A stretch of DNA of 64,000 bases from Pseudomonas sp. L5B5 (lineage in GTDB: Bacteria; Pseudomonadota; Gammaproteobacteria; Pseudomonadales; Pseudomonadaceae), in contig NZ_CP084742.1 of NCBI RefSeq assembly GCF_020520285.1, forward strand, positions 62,001 through 126,000, given 5' to 3'. Below the pieces are notes generated by a model. It was not told the origin of the DNA and ran no database searches. It saw only the letters and a program-made list of their open reading frames with translations. A program made the translations under genes and the position numbers. Below, in pieces: positions 1 to 9,604 of the stretch; position 1 is the stretch's first letter, and every line of letters starts with the position of its first letter.

Positions 1-629
1 CGAACCTGGACCGCTCCGCTCTGCACTGCCACCACCACGGCGTTGTGGCTGAGGTCCACATCGAACGCCGTACCGATGACCCTGACCTTCACATCCGCCG
101 CCTGGACCGTGAACGGGCGCGAGGCATCGTGGCTGACCTCGAAGAACGCCTGCCCCCTGAGCAGGGTCACGCCCCGCGTGCCCGGCTCGAAGGCCACCCG
201 GATGGCACTGTCGCTGCCCAGTTCGATGCGGCTGCCGTCACTCAGGCTGACCTTCAGATGCTCGCCGAGCGGGCTGGCATGGTCGGTCGGCGGCGTGGGG
301 CGGACCAGCAACAGCACACAGGCTGCCAGCGCCAGCGCCGCCATTGCTCGACCCCGCCAGCTGCGCCGGGGCTGGACCAGGGCAGGCAACGGACGAGGCA
401 CGGGTGTCTCCAGCGGTTCCAGGTGGCCACTGAGCAACCAGACTTTCTCGGCCTTGCGCCAGGCGACAGCATGACGCTCATCAGCGGCCAGCCAGCGGGC
501 ATGGGCCTGATGCAGTGAGGCGTCATCCGGTGCGGCGCGGCATTGCAGCAGCCAGTCCATGGCCGCCTGCCACACCGGGTCGTCCTTCAGTGAACCGGCT
601 ACAGGTTGAGACAAGGGGGTATCAGTCAT
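1..629 (-). CDS. FecR-family anti-sigma/sigma regulator (partial, runs off left edge)
   Basis: Cytoplasmic-membrane regulator that normally relays a ferric-siderophore signal from an outer-membrane TonB receptor to its ECF sigma factor. The start is the ATG at 627-629 (MTDTPLSQPVAG), which overlaps the end of the sigma gene by 8 bp, so the two are probably translationally coupled. An N-terminal DUF4880-like part (WLLQCRAAPDD, then ARWLAADERHAVAW) is followed by one hydrophobic span (AMAALALAACVLLLV) and a periplasmic FecR domain containing LSDGSRIELGSDS, LLRGQAFFEVSHDARPF and VIGTAFDV. The 3' end lies outside the window, where the cognate TonB-dependent receptor would be expected. The family call is firm; the ligand cannot be told. 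Confidence 0.85.
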   Translation of the reverse strand, partial: MTDTPLSQPVAGSLKDDPVWQAAMDWLLQCRAAPDDASLHQAHARWLAADERHAVAWRKAEKVWLLSGHLEPLETPVPRPLPALVQPRRSWRGRAMAALALAACVLLLVRPTPPTDHASPLGEHLKVSLSDGSRIELGSDSAIRVAFEPGTRGVTLLRGQAFFEVSHDASRPFTVQAADVKVRVIGTAFDVDLSHNAVVVAVQSGAVQV

Positions 630-1140
630 CGGCCAGATGCTCCGCACAGTGGGTCAGTGCGTCACGCACCAGCTGGTGCGCCAAGCTGGTGGAGATCTTC
701 AACTCAGCGGCAATTTCCTGGAAGGTCAGGTGTTGCAGGCGATGCATGCGGAAGGCTCGACGCGTCCGTTCCGGCAGCAGTGTCAGGGCATCCTGCAGGA
801 GGCGCAACTGGTCGCAATGCAGCGCCTGATGTTCCGGTGAAGGTGCGTTCGAGGGCAGTTCGTCCAGCAGGTCGTCGCCATCGGGATGGCGGTTTTCCAG
901 GGTCGAGCGTCGCAGCAGGTCAAAGGACAGGTTGCGCACGATGCGGTACAGGTAGCCCACCGGGTTGTTCGGCTGGGCAACGCTATCGGCCTGGCCGCAG
1001 AAGCGCAGCCAGGCTTCCTGGACCACTTCCTCGGCTTGAGCCCGGCAGCCGACGATAGGGGCCGAGTAGTCGACCAGCGCGGCACGGTGGGAGAGGTAGA
1101 GCTCGAGTTTATCGCTGGGATAAGACACGACGGCGATCAT
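622..1140 (-). CDS. FecI-like ECF RNA polymerase sigma factor
   Basis: ECF (group IV) sigma factor of 172 residues that directs RNA polymerase to an iron-uptake receptor promoter. Region 2 is seen as AEEVVQEAWLRF and YRIVRNLSFDLLRRS, and region 4 as LPERTRRAFRMHRLQHLTFQEIAAEL-like sequence with a helix-turn-helix ending STSLAHQLVRDAL. It is followed at once by a FecR-type gene overlapping by 8 bp, the standard FecI-FecR arrangement. A Fur-like box lies about 45 bp upstream, so transcription is probably repressed in iron-replete cells. No clear Shine-Dalgarno precedes the chosen ATG, so the exact start is less certain than the family. Confidence 0.88.
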   Translation of the reverse strand: MIAVVSYPSDKLELYLSHRAALVDYSAPIVGCRAQAEEVVQEAWLRFCGQADSVAQPNNPVGYLYRIVRNLSFDLLRRSTLENRHPDGDDLLDELPSNAPSPEHQALHCDQLRLLQDALTLLPERTRRAFRMHRLQHLTFQEIAAELKISTSLAHQLVRDALTHCAEHLADD

Positions 1141-1184
1141 TCAAGGTGAGATCAGGCTAGGGGGGGCGGAATCTTATCTTCAAT

Positions 1185-1199
1185 TGCAAATGCTTATCA
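1185..1199 (-). promoter_or_regulatory. Putative Fur box upstream of the ECF sigma gene
   Basis: On the minus strand the 15-mer TGATAAGCATTTGCA matches 11 of 14 informative positions of the Fur 7-1-7 consensus (TGATAAT-N-ATTATCA). A further GATAAG lies just beside it. It sits 45-60 bp before the sigma-factor start, where a Fur repressor site is expected for FecI-type genes. Inference from position and match only. Confidence 0.5.
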
Positions 1200-1280
1200 A
1201 CAGCGTTTGTTTCGCCCTTGAGTGAATGTCGGATCGACCCAAGAGGAGGAGGGGGGCGGAACTGCAAATGGCTGTACTGA

Positions 1281-1480
1281 TTTGAGAGTGGGCAGTTGGC
1301 GAGCACTCCCACCAAACTCCAGGATCTGGCCAGGTTGTCGCCGCTGATCCTCGAGCACCTCAATTTGTGGGGCGCTACTCTTTTGCTGTACCTGAGGAAG
1401 TCGCCCGAAATGAATTGCCGCTGCAATCCAGACGAAAATCAGACCCTCCCGCCCAACGATCACATGAGCCGGGCTATTGA
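1281..1480 (+). pseudogene. Remnant of Tn3-family transposase TnpA (C-terminus, frameshifted)
   Basis: Two overlapping reading frames together give the C-terminal end of a Tn3-family transposase. The first frame reads ARLSPLILEHLNLWG (about 1329-1373). After an apparent one-base deletion near 1371 the next frame continues RYSFAVPEEVARNELPLQ and stops with TGA at 1478-1480. Joined, this resembles the conserved tail of these enzymes (LSPxxxEHxNxxGRYxFxxPExVARGELRPLR). An in-frame stop at 1278-1280 and absence of the remaining ~900 codons show it is dead. It lies opposite and just beyond the flavin reductase gene, with a Tn3-type terminal repeat directly after its stop codon. Confidence 0.7.
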
Positions 1481-1515
1481 AGCTCATGGGTCTGTTCCAT
1501 TGCTCCTTAAACCCC
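1478..1515 (-). repeat. Probable Tn3-type 38-bp terminal inverted repeat
   Basis: Read on the minus strand from 1515 the sequence starts GGGGT and has CANTGGAAC at positions 14-22. It matches the Tn3 terminal repeat at about 20 of 38 positions, including the GGGG tip and the internal TGGAAC block. Its inner end touches the stop codon of the transposase remnant, the usual spacing at that end of Tn3 elements. The repeat supplies the last nine codons (GLRSNGTDP) and the stop of the flavin reductase gene. The second end of the element was not found. Confidence 0.5.
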
Positions 1516-2029
1516 GGTACTGGCCTGCATGGAAGACCAGCGGTTCTGCGCCGCTGTATCGGTATTGCTCGATCTCGCCAATGAAGATCAGGTGATCACC
1601 GCCCTCGTACTGGGTGACGTTGCGGCACACCAGCACTGCTACCACATCGTCCAGCACCGGAGCTCCCGCCTTGCCGTAGGAATGACCTACACCGGCGAAC
1701 TTGTCAGCGGCTGCTCGGGCGAACTGCTCCGACAGGTGGTGCTGGTCCGCGCCCAGTATGTTGATGGCGAAATGGCTTGCCGAGCAAAAAACCTTCAGGC
1801 TCGGAGCCGTGCGTGCCAAGCTCCAGAGCACCAGCGCCGGCGACAGCGACAGTGAGGAGAACGAGTTGGCGGTCACACCGACATTGCGGCCCTCAGCGGT
1901 GCGGGTGGTGATCACGGTCACACCGGTCGCAAACTGTCCCAGTACGTTGCGCAGTTCGCGGGCATGGTGGACATCGCAGCCCTCGGCATCGAGCAATTCG
2001 AGAGCTTTGGTTTCGGTGGCAGCATTCAT
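1484..2029 (-). CDS. Flavin reductase-like protein, distal gene of the prn operon
   Basis: 181-residue member of the flavin reductase (FMN-binding split-barrel) family, expected to reduce FAD or FMN with NAD(P)H. Key family stretches are LGQFATGVTVITT, VGVTANSFSSLSLSPALVLWSL and NILGADQHHLSEQFA, ending PLVFHAGQYRG. It starts at ATG 2029 with GGGGAG upstream and begins 24 bp after the antiporter stop, so it probably shares the prn transcript. It could supply reduced flavin to PrnA and PrnC, and electrons to PrnD, in place of the truncated prnF. Its sequence differs clearly from the prnF stump, so it is not a local duplication. The last nine residues are encoded by a Tn3-type terminal repeat. 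Family firm; partnership with the prn enzymes inferred from position. Confidence 0.85.
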   Translation of the reverse strand: MNAATETKALELLDAEGCDVHHARELRNVLGQFATGVTVITTRTAEGRNVGVTANSFSSLSLSPALVLWSLARTAPSLKVFCSASHFAINILGADQHHLSEQFARAAADKFAGVGHSYGKAGAPVLDDVVAVLVCRNVTQYEGGDHLIFIGEIEQYRYSGAEPLVFHAGQYRGLRSNGTDP

Positions 2030-2053
2030 GCTGGTCTCTCCCCTGAAGCTGGC

Positions 2054-3289
2054 TCAGGCGGCCTGTTGGTCCATTGCGCGCGATTGCATGCGCAGGGTGA
2101 ATCGAACCAGCGGTGCGCTCAGCGCCGTCGTCACCAGCGCGAACACCACGAGGATCGTGTAGACCTGTGGCGGAAGAATCTGCATCTGCAGGCCGATCGA
2201 CAGGACGATCAGTTCCATCAAGCCGCGTGTATTCATCAACGAGCTCACCAGCATCGCATCGTGTGGCCCAAGCCCGGTGGTACGTGCGCCCAGATAGCTG
2301 CCGCCGAACTTGCCGATGAATCCGCCCACGAGGAATACACCGCACCACATCCAGGATGCCTGGTCGTCGATCGTGCCGACCGACGCACGCAGTCCCGCAC
2401 ATGCGAAAAACACCGGCATCAGCACAAGCTTGACGAAACCTTCGACGTTCTCGCGCCACTCCTTCGCGACGCCAGGCACGCGGCGCACGAACAGCGCCGC
2501 CGCAAGTGCGCCAAATGCGCTATGGAATCCGATCAGCGACGTCGCCAGTGCCGACGCTATGACGAAACAGAGCAACACGGCCAAGCGGTCGCGCGTCGCA
2601 TGCGCAGTCGATGCGAGCCGTGCAAGCGCCGGTCGAACCACGAAGCGCACCAGCAGCGCGCAGAGCAGCAGATACACGAGCAGACTGACGAGCATGCGCG
2701 CAAATGCCCAGCCAGGTCCGCTCGATAGCGAGGCAATGGTGGCCAGCAGCATCCATCCGAGTGCATCTGTCAGCATCGCGGCGGACATTGCGTGCCGTGC
2801 GCCGACCATGGCGCTGAGCGCCAGGTCATCGATGATGCGTGCCATTACCGGCACCGCCGATACCGCCAGTGCGACACCGCAGAAGAGTACATAGGGCAAC
2901 GCCGGCGCGTCGCTGGCGAGCGTGTCCTTGGAGACGCCGGCGACGATCATGCCGATCGCGGCCGGTACGATGAGCCCGCCGGCTGCTATCGCCGCGGGTA
3001 TGCGCCAGCGCTTGCCGCGCAGCGTCTCGCCCAACTCCATGCGCAGGCCTATCTGAAACATCAGCAGTATCAGGCCGACTTCGCCGACTTGCGCCATTGC
3101 CGACAGGGTATGTGGGGCGAACAACAGGTCGTAGAAACCCGGTGCGACCAGGCCGAACAGCGAAGGTCCCAACAGCAGGCCGGCCGCAATCTCGCCGACG
3201 ACCGCGCACTGGCCGAGCCGTTCGGCAATGCGGCCGCAGACATTGCAAAGCGCGATCACCAGCACCAGTTGCAACAGCCAGATGGTCAT
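2054..3289 (-). CDS. CPA2-family cation/proton antiporter (KefB/NapA-like)
   Basis: Integral membrane protein of 411 residues with about 12 hydrophobic segments and no TrkA-N domain at the C-terminus. An N-terminal segment (CAVVGEIAAGLLLGPSLFG) and the middle SAVPVMARIIDDLALS and MLTDALGWMLLA stretches are typical of Na+/H+ or K+/H+ exchangers. The start is the ATG at 3287-3289 (MTIWLLQ), preceded by GCGAGG and overlapping the stop of the prnF stump as ATGA. The longer upstream reading frame is only prnF DNA read in another frame. Its place between prnD/prnF and a flavin reductase suggests co-transcription with pyrrolnitrin synthesis. A role in export or ion balance during production is possible, but the substrate cannot be read from sequence. 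Confidence 0.8.
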   Translation of the reverse strand: MTIWLLQLVLVIALCNVCGRIAERLGQCAVVGEIAAGLLLGPSLFGLVAPGFYDLLFAPHTLSAMAQVGEVGLILLMFQIGLRMELGETLRGKRWRIPAAIAAGGLIVPAAIGMIVAGVSKDTLASDAPALPYVLFCGVALAVSAVPVMARIIDDLALSAMVGARHAMSAAMLTDALGWMLLATIASLSSGPGWAFARMLVSLLVYLLLCALLVRFVVRPALARLASTAHATRDRLAVLLCFVIASALATSLIGFHSAFGALAAALFVRRVPGVAKEWRENVEGFVKLVLMPVFFACAGLRASVGTIDDQASWMWCGVFLVGGFIGKFGGSYLGARTTGLGPHDAMLVSSLMNTRGLMELIVLSIGLQMQILPPQVYTILVVFALVTTALSAPLVRFTLRMQSRAMDQQAA

Positions 3290-3444
3290 GGACACCTCGC
3301 AAGGAGCGACACCGACACGAAGCGAGCGGCGACGAGCCCAGGCAGGCCCGCCGGGCCGTATCCGGTGATGACCGTGACGCCACTCGCCAGGTTCGCGAGC
3401 GCCTGGCACAGCGACACGGCCGATACCGGCTCGGCCTCACGCAC
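3286..3444 (-). pseudogene. prnF: Truncated prnF (flavin reductase) stump
   Basis: A GTG at 3442-3444 overlaps the TAG stop of prnD as TAGTG, the same coupling used between prnA and prnB. The frame reads VREAEPVSAVSLCQAL, then ASGVTVITGYGPAG and GLVAARFVSVSL, the N-terminal flavin-binding part of a PrnF-type flavin reductase. Homology stops after about 47 codons; the tail LARCP and the TGA at 3286-3288 belong to the translation start region of the antiporter. Only 52 codons remain of a family normally about 160-180 residues long, so the reductase cannot be functional. Identification of prnF rests on family resemblance and on its location directly behind prnD. Confidence 0.75.
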
Positions 3445-4544
3445 TACCGCTCGCTCTCGACCCGGTCGACCCAGCCCCGGTAGAACGCACGGTACCTGAG
3501 CACGAGCTTGTCGTACTTGCTGTACGCGCCGCCGCCGTCGGGCTTCATCCCGTTCCAGATCTTGACGTCGTACCCGGCTGCCTGCCTGGTCTGCAGCCCG
3601 AACAGCACGAAGTCGGTCGCGCGGCGCAGGGCGCCGCCCACCTTCTTGATCGAGATGAGCATGTGCATGACGTTCTTGCCCTCGCTCACCGGCGTCACGC
3701 ACTGGAGCAGCTTGTATTTGACGTCGGCGTCCAAGGCAACGGTCATGACGCACCCACCGGGGTAGCCATCGAAGTGCAGGTTCATCTGCGACATGTTCAG
3801 GCCGAGCGCGCGCGACAGCATGCCGAGTGGACCGAAGTACCGGTTCACGGTGAAGTCGATCCCGGCACCGAACCACGCGCCCGCCCGGGCCAGCGATTCA
3901 ACCTCCGGCCACCGGCGCCAGTCGTCGAAGAGCTTGAGCTCGAAGGCCGAGATCGGCAGCGCGTGCACGGGGGTTGCGTGCTGTGCGTCGTAGAAGTTCT
4001 CGACGATCCGCAAGACCGCCGTCGTCGTCTCGAACGCGAAGTGCAGGTGCATGAAGTCGCCATTGTCGACATCGGCCGCGGCGATTTCGGGCAGCGGGTG
4101 CAGCGGCTGCGGGGAGCCGTACCAGACCCACACGTAGCCGTATCGCTCGGCGGTGACCAACGTTGGCTGGCGCGCCCCGCGCGGCACGGGCTCCAACTGG
4201 CGTACCGCCTGGCTGTGGCCGGGGATGTGAACGCACTGGCCTTGCTCGTTATACCGCCAGTGGTGAAACGGGCATTGGATGCACCCGTCCTTGACCTGCC
4301 CGTCAGCCAGGTTCGCGCCCAGGTGCGGGCAGTGGCGATCCATCACCACGGCCCGTCCCGTCGCTCCGCGCCACGCCACGCACGGGCGGCCAAAGAGCGT
4401 CAATTCCTTCGGCTTGTCCCTGAGGGCGTTCGAACGCATCGCGACGTACCAGCTCGCGGCCACGCGCGTGGTGGCGTCGTGCGCCCCCGGGGGATGCTGC
4501 TTGATGCTCGGCTGATCCAGTTGAATGTTGTTCATAGCGTTCAT
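3444..4544 (-). CDS. prnD: Aminopyrrolnitrin oxygenase PrnD
   Basis: Rieske non-heme iron N-oxygenase that oxidises the arylamine of aminopyrrolnitrin to the nitro group of pyrrolnitrin, the last biosynthetic step. The Rieske cluster ligands are visible as C72-P-H74 and C91-P-F-H94 (69, 71, 88 and 91 when counted from the second ATG). The mononuclear iron region follows at VENFYDAQHATPVHALP. The first ATG at 4544 has GAGG seven bases upstream and gives 366 residues. The second, at 4535, gives the 363-residue length reported for PrnD. It starts 15 bp after prnC ends, and its stop overlaps the GTG of the prnF stump. PrnD needs an electron-supplying flavin reductase. Confidence 0.95.
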   Translation of the reverse strand: MNAMNNIQLDQPSIKQHPPGAHDATTRVAASWYVAMRSNALRDKPKELTLFGRPCVAWRGATGRAVVMDRHCPHLGANLADGQVKDGCIQCPFHHWRYNEQGQCVHIPGHSQAVRQLEPVPRGARQPTLVTAERYGYVWVWYGSPQPLHPLPEIAAADVDNGDFMHLHFAFETTTAVLRIVENFYDAQHATPVHALPISAFELKLFDDWRRWPEVESLARAGAWFGAGIDFTVNRYFGPLGMLSRALGLNMSQMNLHFDGYPGGCVMTVALDADVKYKLLQCVTPVSEGKNVMHMLISIKKVGGALRRATDFVLFGLQTRQAAGYDVKIWNGMKPDGGGAYSKYDKLVLRYRAFYRGWVDRVESER

Positions 4545-4559
4545 GTCGTCCTCGGCCGG

Positions 4560-6263
4560 CTACTTCTTCAGAGCCAGGCCGATGCGGGTCGTGACGTACG
4601 CCTTGAGCAGCGCGAACATCGGGTTGTAGTCGAAGTACTTTTTCACCTCTGCCGGTGCTCTGGTCTGCGTCCAGTACATCAGCCTCATCGCCGGTATCAG
4701 GCTGTACTTCGAGTTGTTGAGCTGCGGCTTGTCCCCGGTGATGCAGTACCCGAAGCCGAACATCGGCTTGGCGAATTCTCGTTCGTCGATGAGGGCGTGG
4801 ATCCGCACCGCGGCCTGCGCAGCCGACTGGTGCCCGGCGCTCACAGCCTCGACCTCGGCTTTGGCGTCGTTGAACAACAGGTAGTACTCCTCCATGTCCG
4901 CGCACAGGTACCCGAGGTACGGGGGGTCGTTGTCGAGGTGATCCAGGTCGCCCTCGTCGCGCGACGCGCGGAACCTCGCGTGGGCTTGTACGAGCCGGAA
5001 TTGCCCGAGGATCGTGCCGACTGCCCACAGCCTGTGGAACGCATCCCATAGACGGAAGTCCGAGAACGCCGTGTAGCAGCAGCTGACGAAGTCGTCGTTG
5101 TGGTCCAGAAGCTTTTGCTGCAGGCGCTCGATGTACTCGAAGCGCTCGGGGGAGAAGTCGTCGTCGCGTAGCGCCTTGATGAGGCGCGCCGCGAGCGCGT
5201 GGATGGTCACCGCGGTGTTCTCCAGGCCCCGGGAGAACAGCGGGTCGATGAACCCGTTCGCGTGCAGCATCAGGCAGTAGCGGTCGCCGATGCAGGCGGT
5301 CGACGAGAACTGCAGGCGGTCGGTCCTGACCCAGTCGCGCACCGGCACGGCGTCCTGGAACTGAGCCCCTATGCTCGGGAACCGTGCAAGGAACTCAGCG
5401 AATTCTTGCTGCGCACTGATGTCCGTTTTCGGGTAAATCCGCGGGTCGAGTTGCAGGCCGACACTCACCAGGTTGTTGGTCGACCGCGCGTGGTTGTTGA
5501 ACGGAATCACCCAGAGCCAGCCACCTGTGAACATGTGGTGCAAGGTCCCCTCGTGCCAGCGCCAGCGCTGCCCCTTGACCTTGAAGATGTCGTCGAACGG
5601 CTTGACCCCGAGCATGTGCGTGTAGAGGCTGCGCGAGTGCGTCTTGAAGCGACAGGGTTCTTCGCGGAGCTTGAACTTGGTCGCCAGCGGCGCTCGGGGG
5701 CCTCCGCAGTCGATCATGTATCGGCCGGTGAACCGTTCGCCCTCGGTGGTGGTCACCGCGACGCCGTCTTTATCGGCGTGGTAGTCGGTCACGCTAGTCT
5801 TCTGGCGGACCTTGCAGCCGTATTTGATGGCGGCTTGCAACAGGTAGGCGTCGACGTCTTGCCGGTAATAATGGCTCTCCGGCCCCCAGGGCAGCTCGGG
5901 AATGACGCACTGCGTGAACTCCTTCGGGTCGTGCTCCTGGCCGGGTTTGTGGAACACGAAACCGAAGTTGCGCTTGATGCCGGTGCTCGACGAGACGTAA
6001 CGCTGCGTCGAGTAGAACGACGTGATGTGGTCGAGCTCCGGAATGCCGTAGCGATCAGCGATGATGCGGTTCATGAGAGATGTCTCGGGGATCGACGACT
6101 CGCCGATCGTGAACCGCGGGTGCGCTGACTCTTCGATGATCAGCACGCGAAACTGTTGTTTGGCCAGGATGGCCCCCATCTGGGTGCCGGACATGCCCGA
6201 GCCGAGGATGATTACGTCGAAGTGGTTGCTATCGTGTCCGTTCGCGGGGCTCTTCTGAGTCAT
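4560..6263 (-). CDS. prnC: Monodechloroaminopyrrolnitrin halogenase PrnC
   Basis: FADH2-dependent halogenase (567 residues, the known PrnC length) that chlorinates the pyrrole ring of monodechloroaminopyrrolnitrin at position 3, giving aminopyrrolnitrin. The N-terminal FAD-binding motif is LGSGMSG (residues ~20-26), followed by the halogenase hallmarks GESSIPE and GGWLWVIPF (a WxWxIP motif). It is third in the prnABCD order, separated by 42 bp from prnB and 15 bp from prnD. SD AAGGAGAG lies just before the ATG at 6263. No truncation or missing motif was seen. Confidence 0.96.
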   Translation of the reverse strand: MTQKSPANGHDSNHFDVIILGSGMSGTQMGAILAKQQFRVLIIEESAHPRFTIGESSIPETSLMNRIIADRYGIPELDHITSFYSTQRYVSSSTGIKRNFGFVFHKPGQEHDPKEFTQCVIPELPWGPESHYYRQDVDAYLLQAAIKYGCKVRQKTSVTDYHADKDGVAVTTTEGERFTGRYMIDCGGPRAPLATKFKLREEPCRFKTHSRSLYTHMLGVKPFDDIFKVKGQRWRWHEGTLHHMFTGGWLWVIPFNNHARSTNNLVSVGLQLDPRIYPKTDISAQQEFAEFLARFPSIGAQFQDAVPVRDWVRTDRLQFSSTACIGDRYCLMLHANGFIDPLFSRGLENTAVTIHALAARLIKALRDDDFSPERFEYIERLQQKLLDHNDDFVSCCYTAFSDFRLWDAFHRLWAVGTILGQFRLVQAHARFRASRDEGDLDHLDNDPPYLGYLCADMEEYYLLFNDAKAEVEAVSAGHQSAAQAAVRIHALIDEREFAKPMFGFGYCITGDKPQLNNSKYSLIPAMRLMYWTQTRAPAEVKKYFDYNPMFALLKAYVTTRIGLALKK

Positions 6264-6305
6264 GGGGGCAAACTCTCCTTGTGGGATAACACTGGGTCGC
6301 GCGCA

Positions 6306-9320
<3,015 letters not shown>

Positions 9321-9398
9321 CTCAAAGATCACTACGGTCTCCCGCCCCGTTGCGGGGCAGTTTTCCCAGGTGTCCCTCCAGGAGGTCCTGTGGCGGGA

Positions 9399-9537
9399 TC
9401 ATCCATGTGATGGCTGGAGCGAATCCAGATCGATGAGGAGGGAGCGCAGGCCAGTATTGGCGCAAACGCGCCAATACCTGCGATGTGGTGGTTTTCCAGA
9501 CGCCACCCTGGGTGGAGGCTCCTGCAGCAATTGTCAT
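9399..9537 (-). pseudogene. Remnant of a ParA-type partitioning ATPase
   Basis: From an ATG at 9535-9537 one frame reads MTIAAGASTQGGVWKTTTSQ, the deviant Walker A region of ParA proteins (normally KGGVGKTTT; here the second Gly is Trp). About 20 residues later, in a shifted frame, comes GLRSLLIDLDS, the matching Walker A' strand (VLLIDLD), with correct spacing between the two. That frame ends at a TGA at 9399-9401. The frameshift falls at a 24-bp hairpin (9454-9477). Nothing further of the gene is recognisable. It suggests that plasmid or integrative-element DNA once lay beside the prn genes. Confidence 0.6.
9454..9477. repeat. Perfect hairpin inside the ParA remnant
   Basis: The 10-bp arms GTATTGGCGC and GCGCCAATAC flank a 4-base AAAC loop with no mismatch. 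There is no T-tract on either strand, so it is not a canonical terminator. It sits where the ParA reading frame is broken and 130 bp beyond the poxB stop. Confidence 0.7.
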
Positions 9538-9604
9538 GGATGGACGCCTTCATCAGAGGCTGCGCTGACACGGGGCCCGGTATTCTTCGGGGGGCAGCCC
9601 CTTC

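Noticed and set aside
1197..1487. 96-residue minus-strand frame after the flavin reductase
   Set aside because: Lies antisense to the Tn3 transposase remnant and shows no family; treated as chance.
9344..9358. GCCCCG-TTG-CGGGGC hairpin as terminator of poxB
   Set aside because: No T-run on the poxB strand and about 250 bp beyond the gene.
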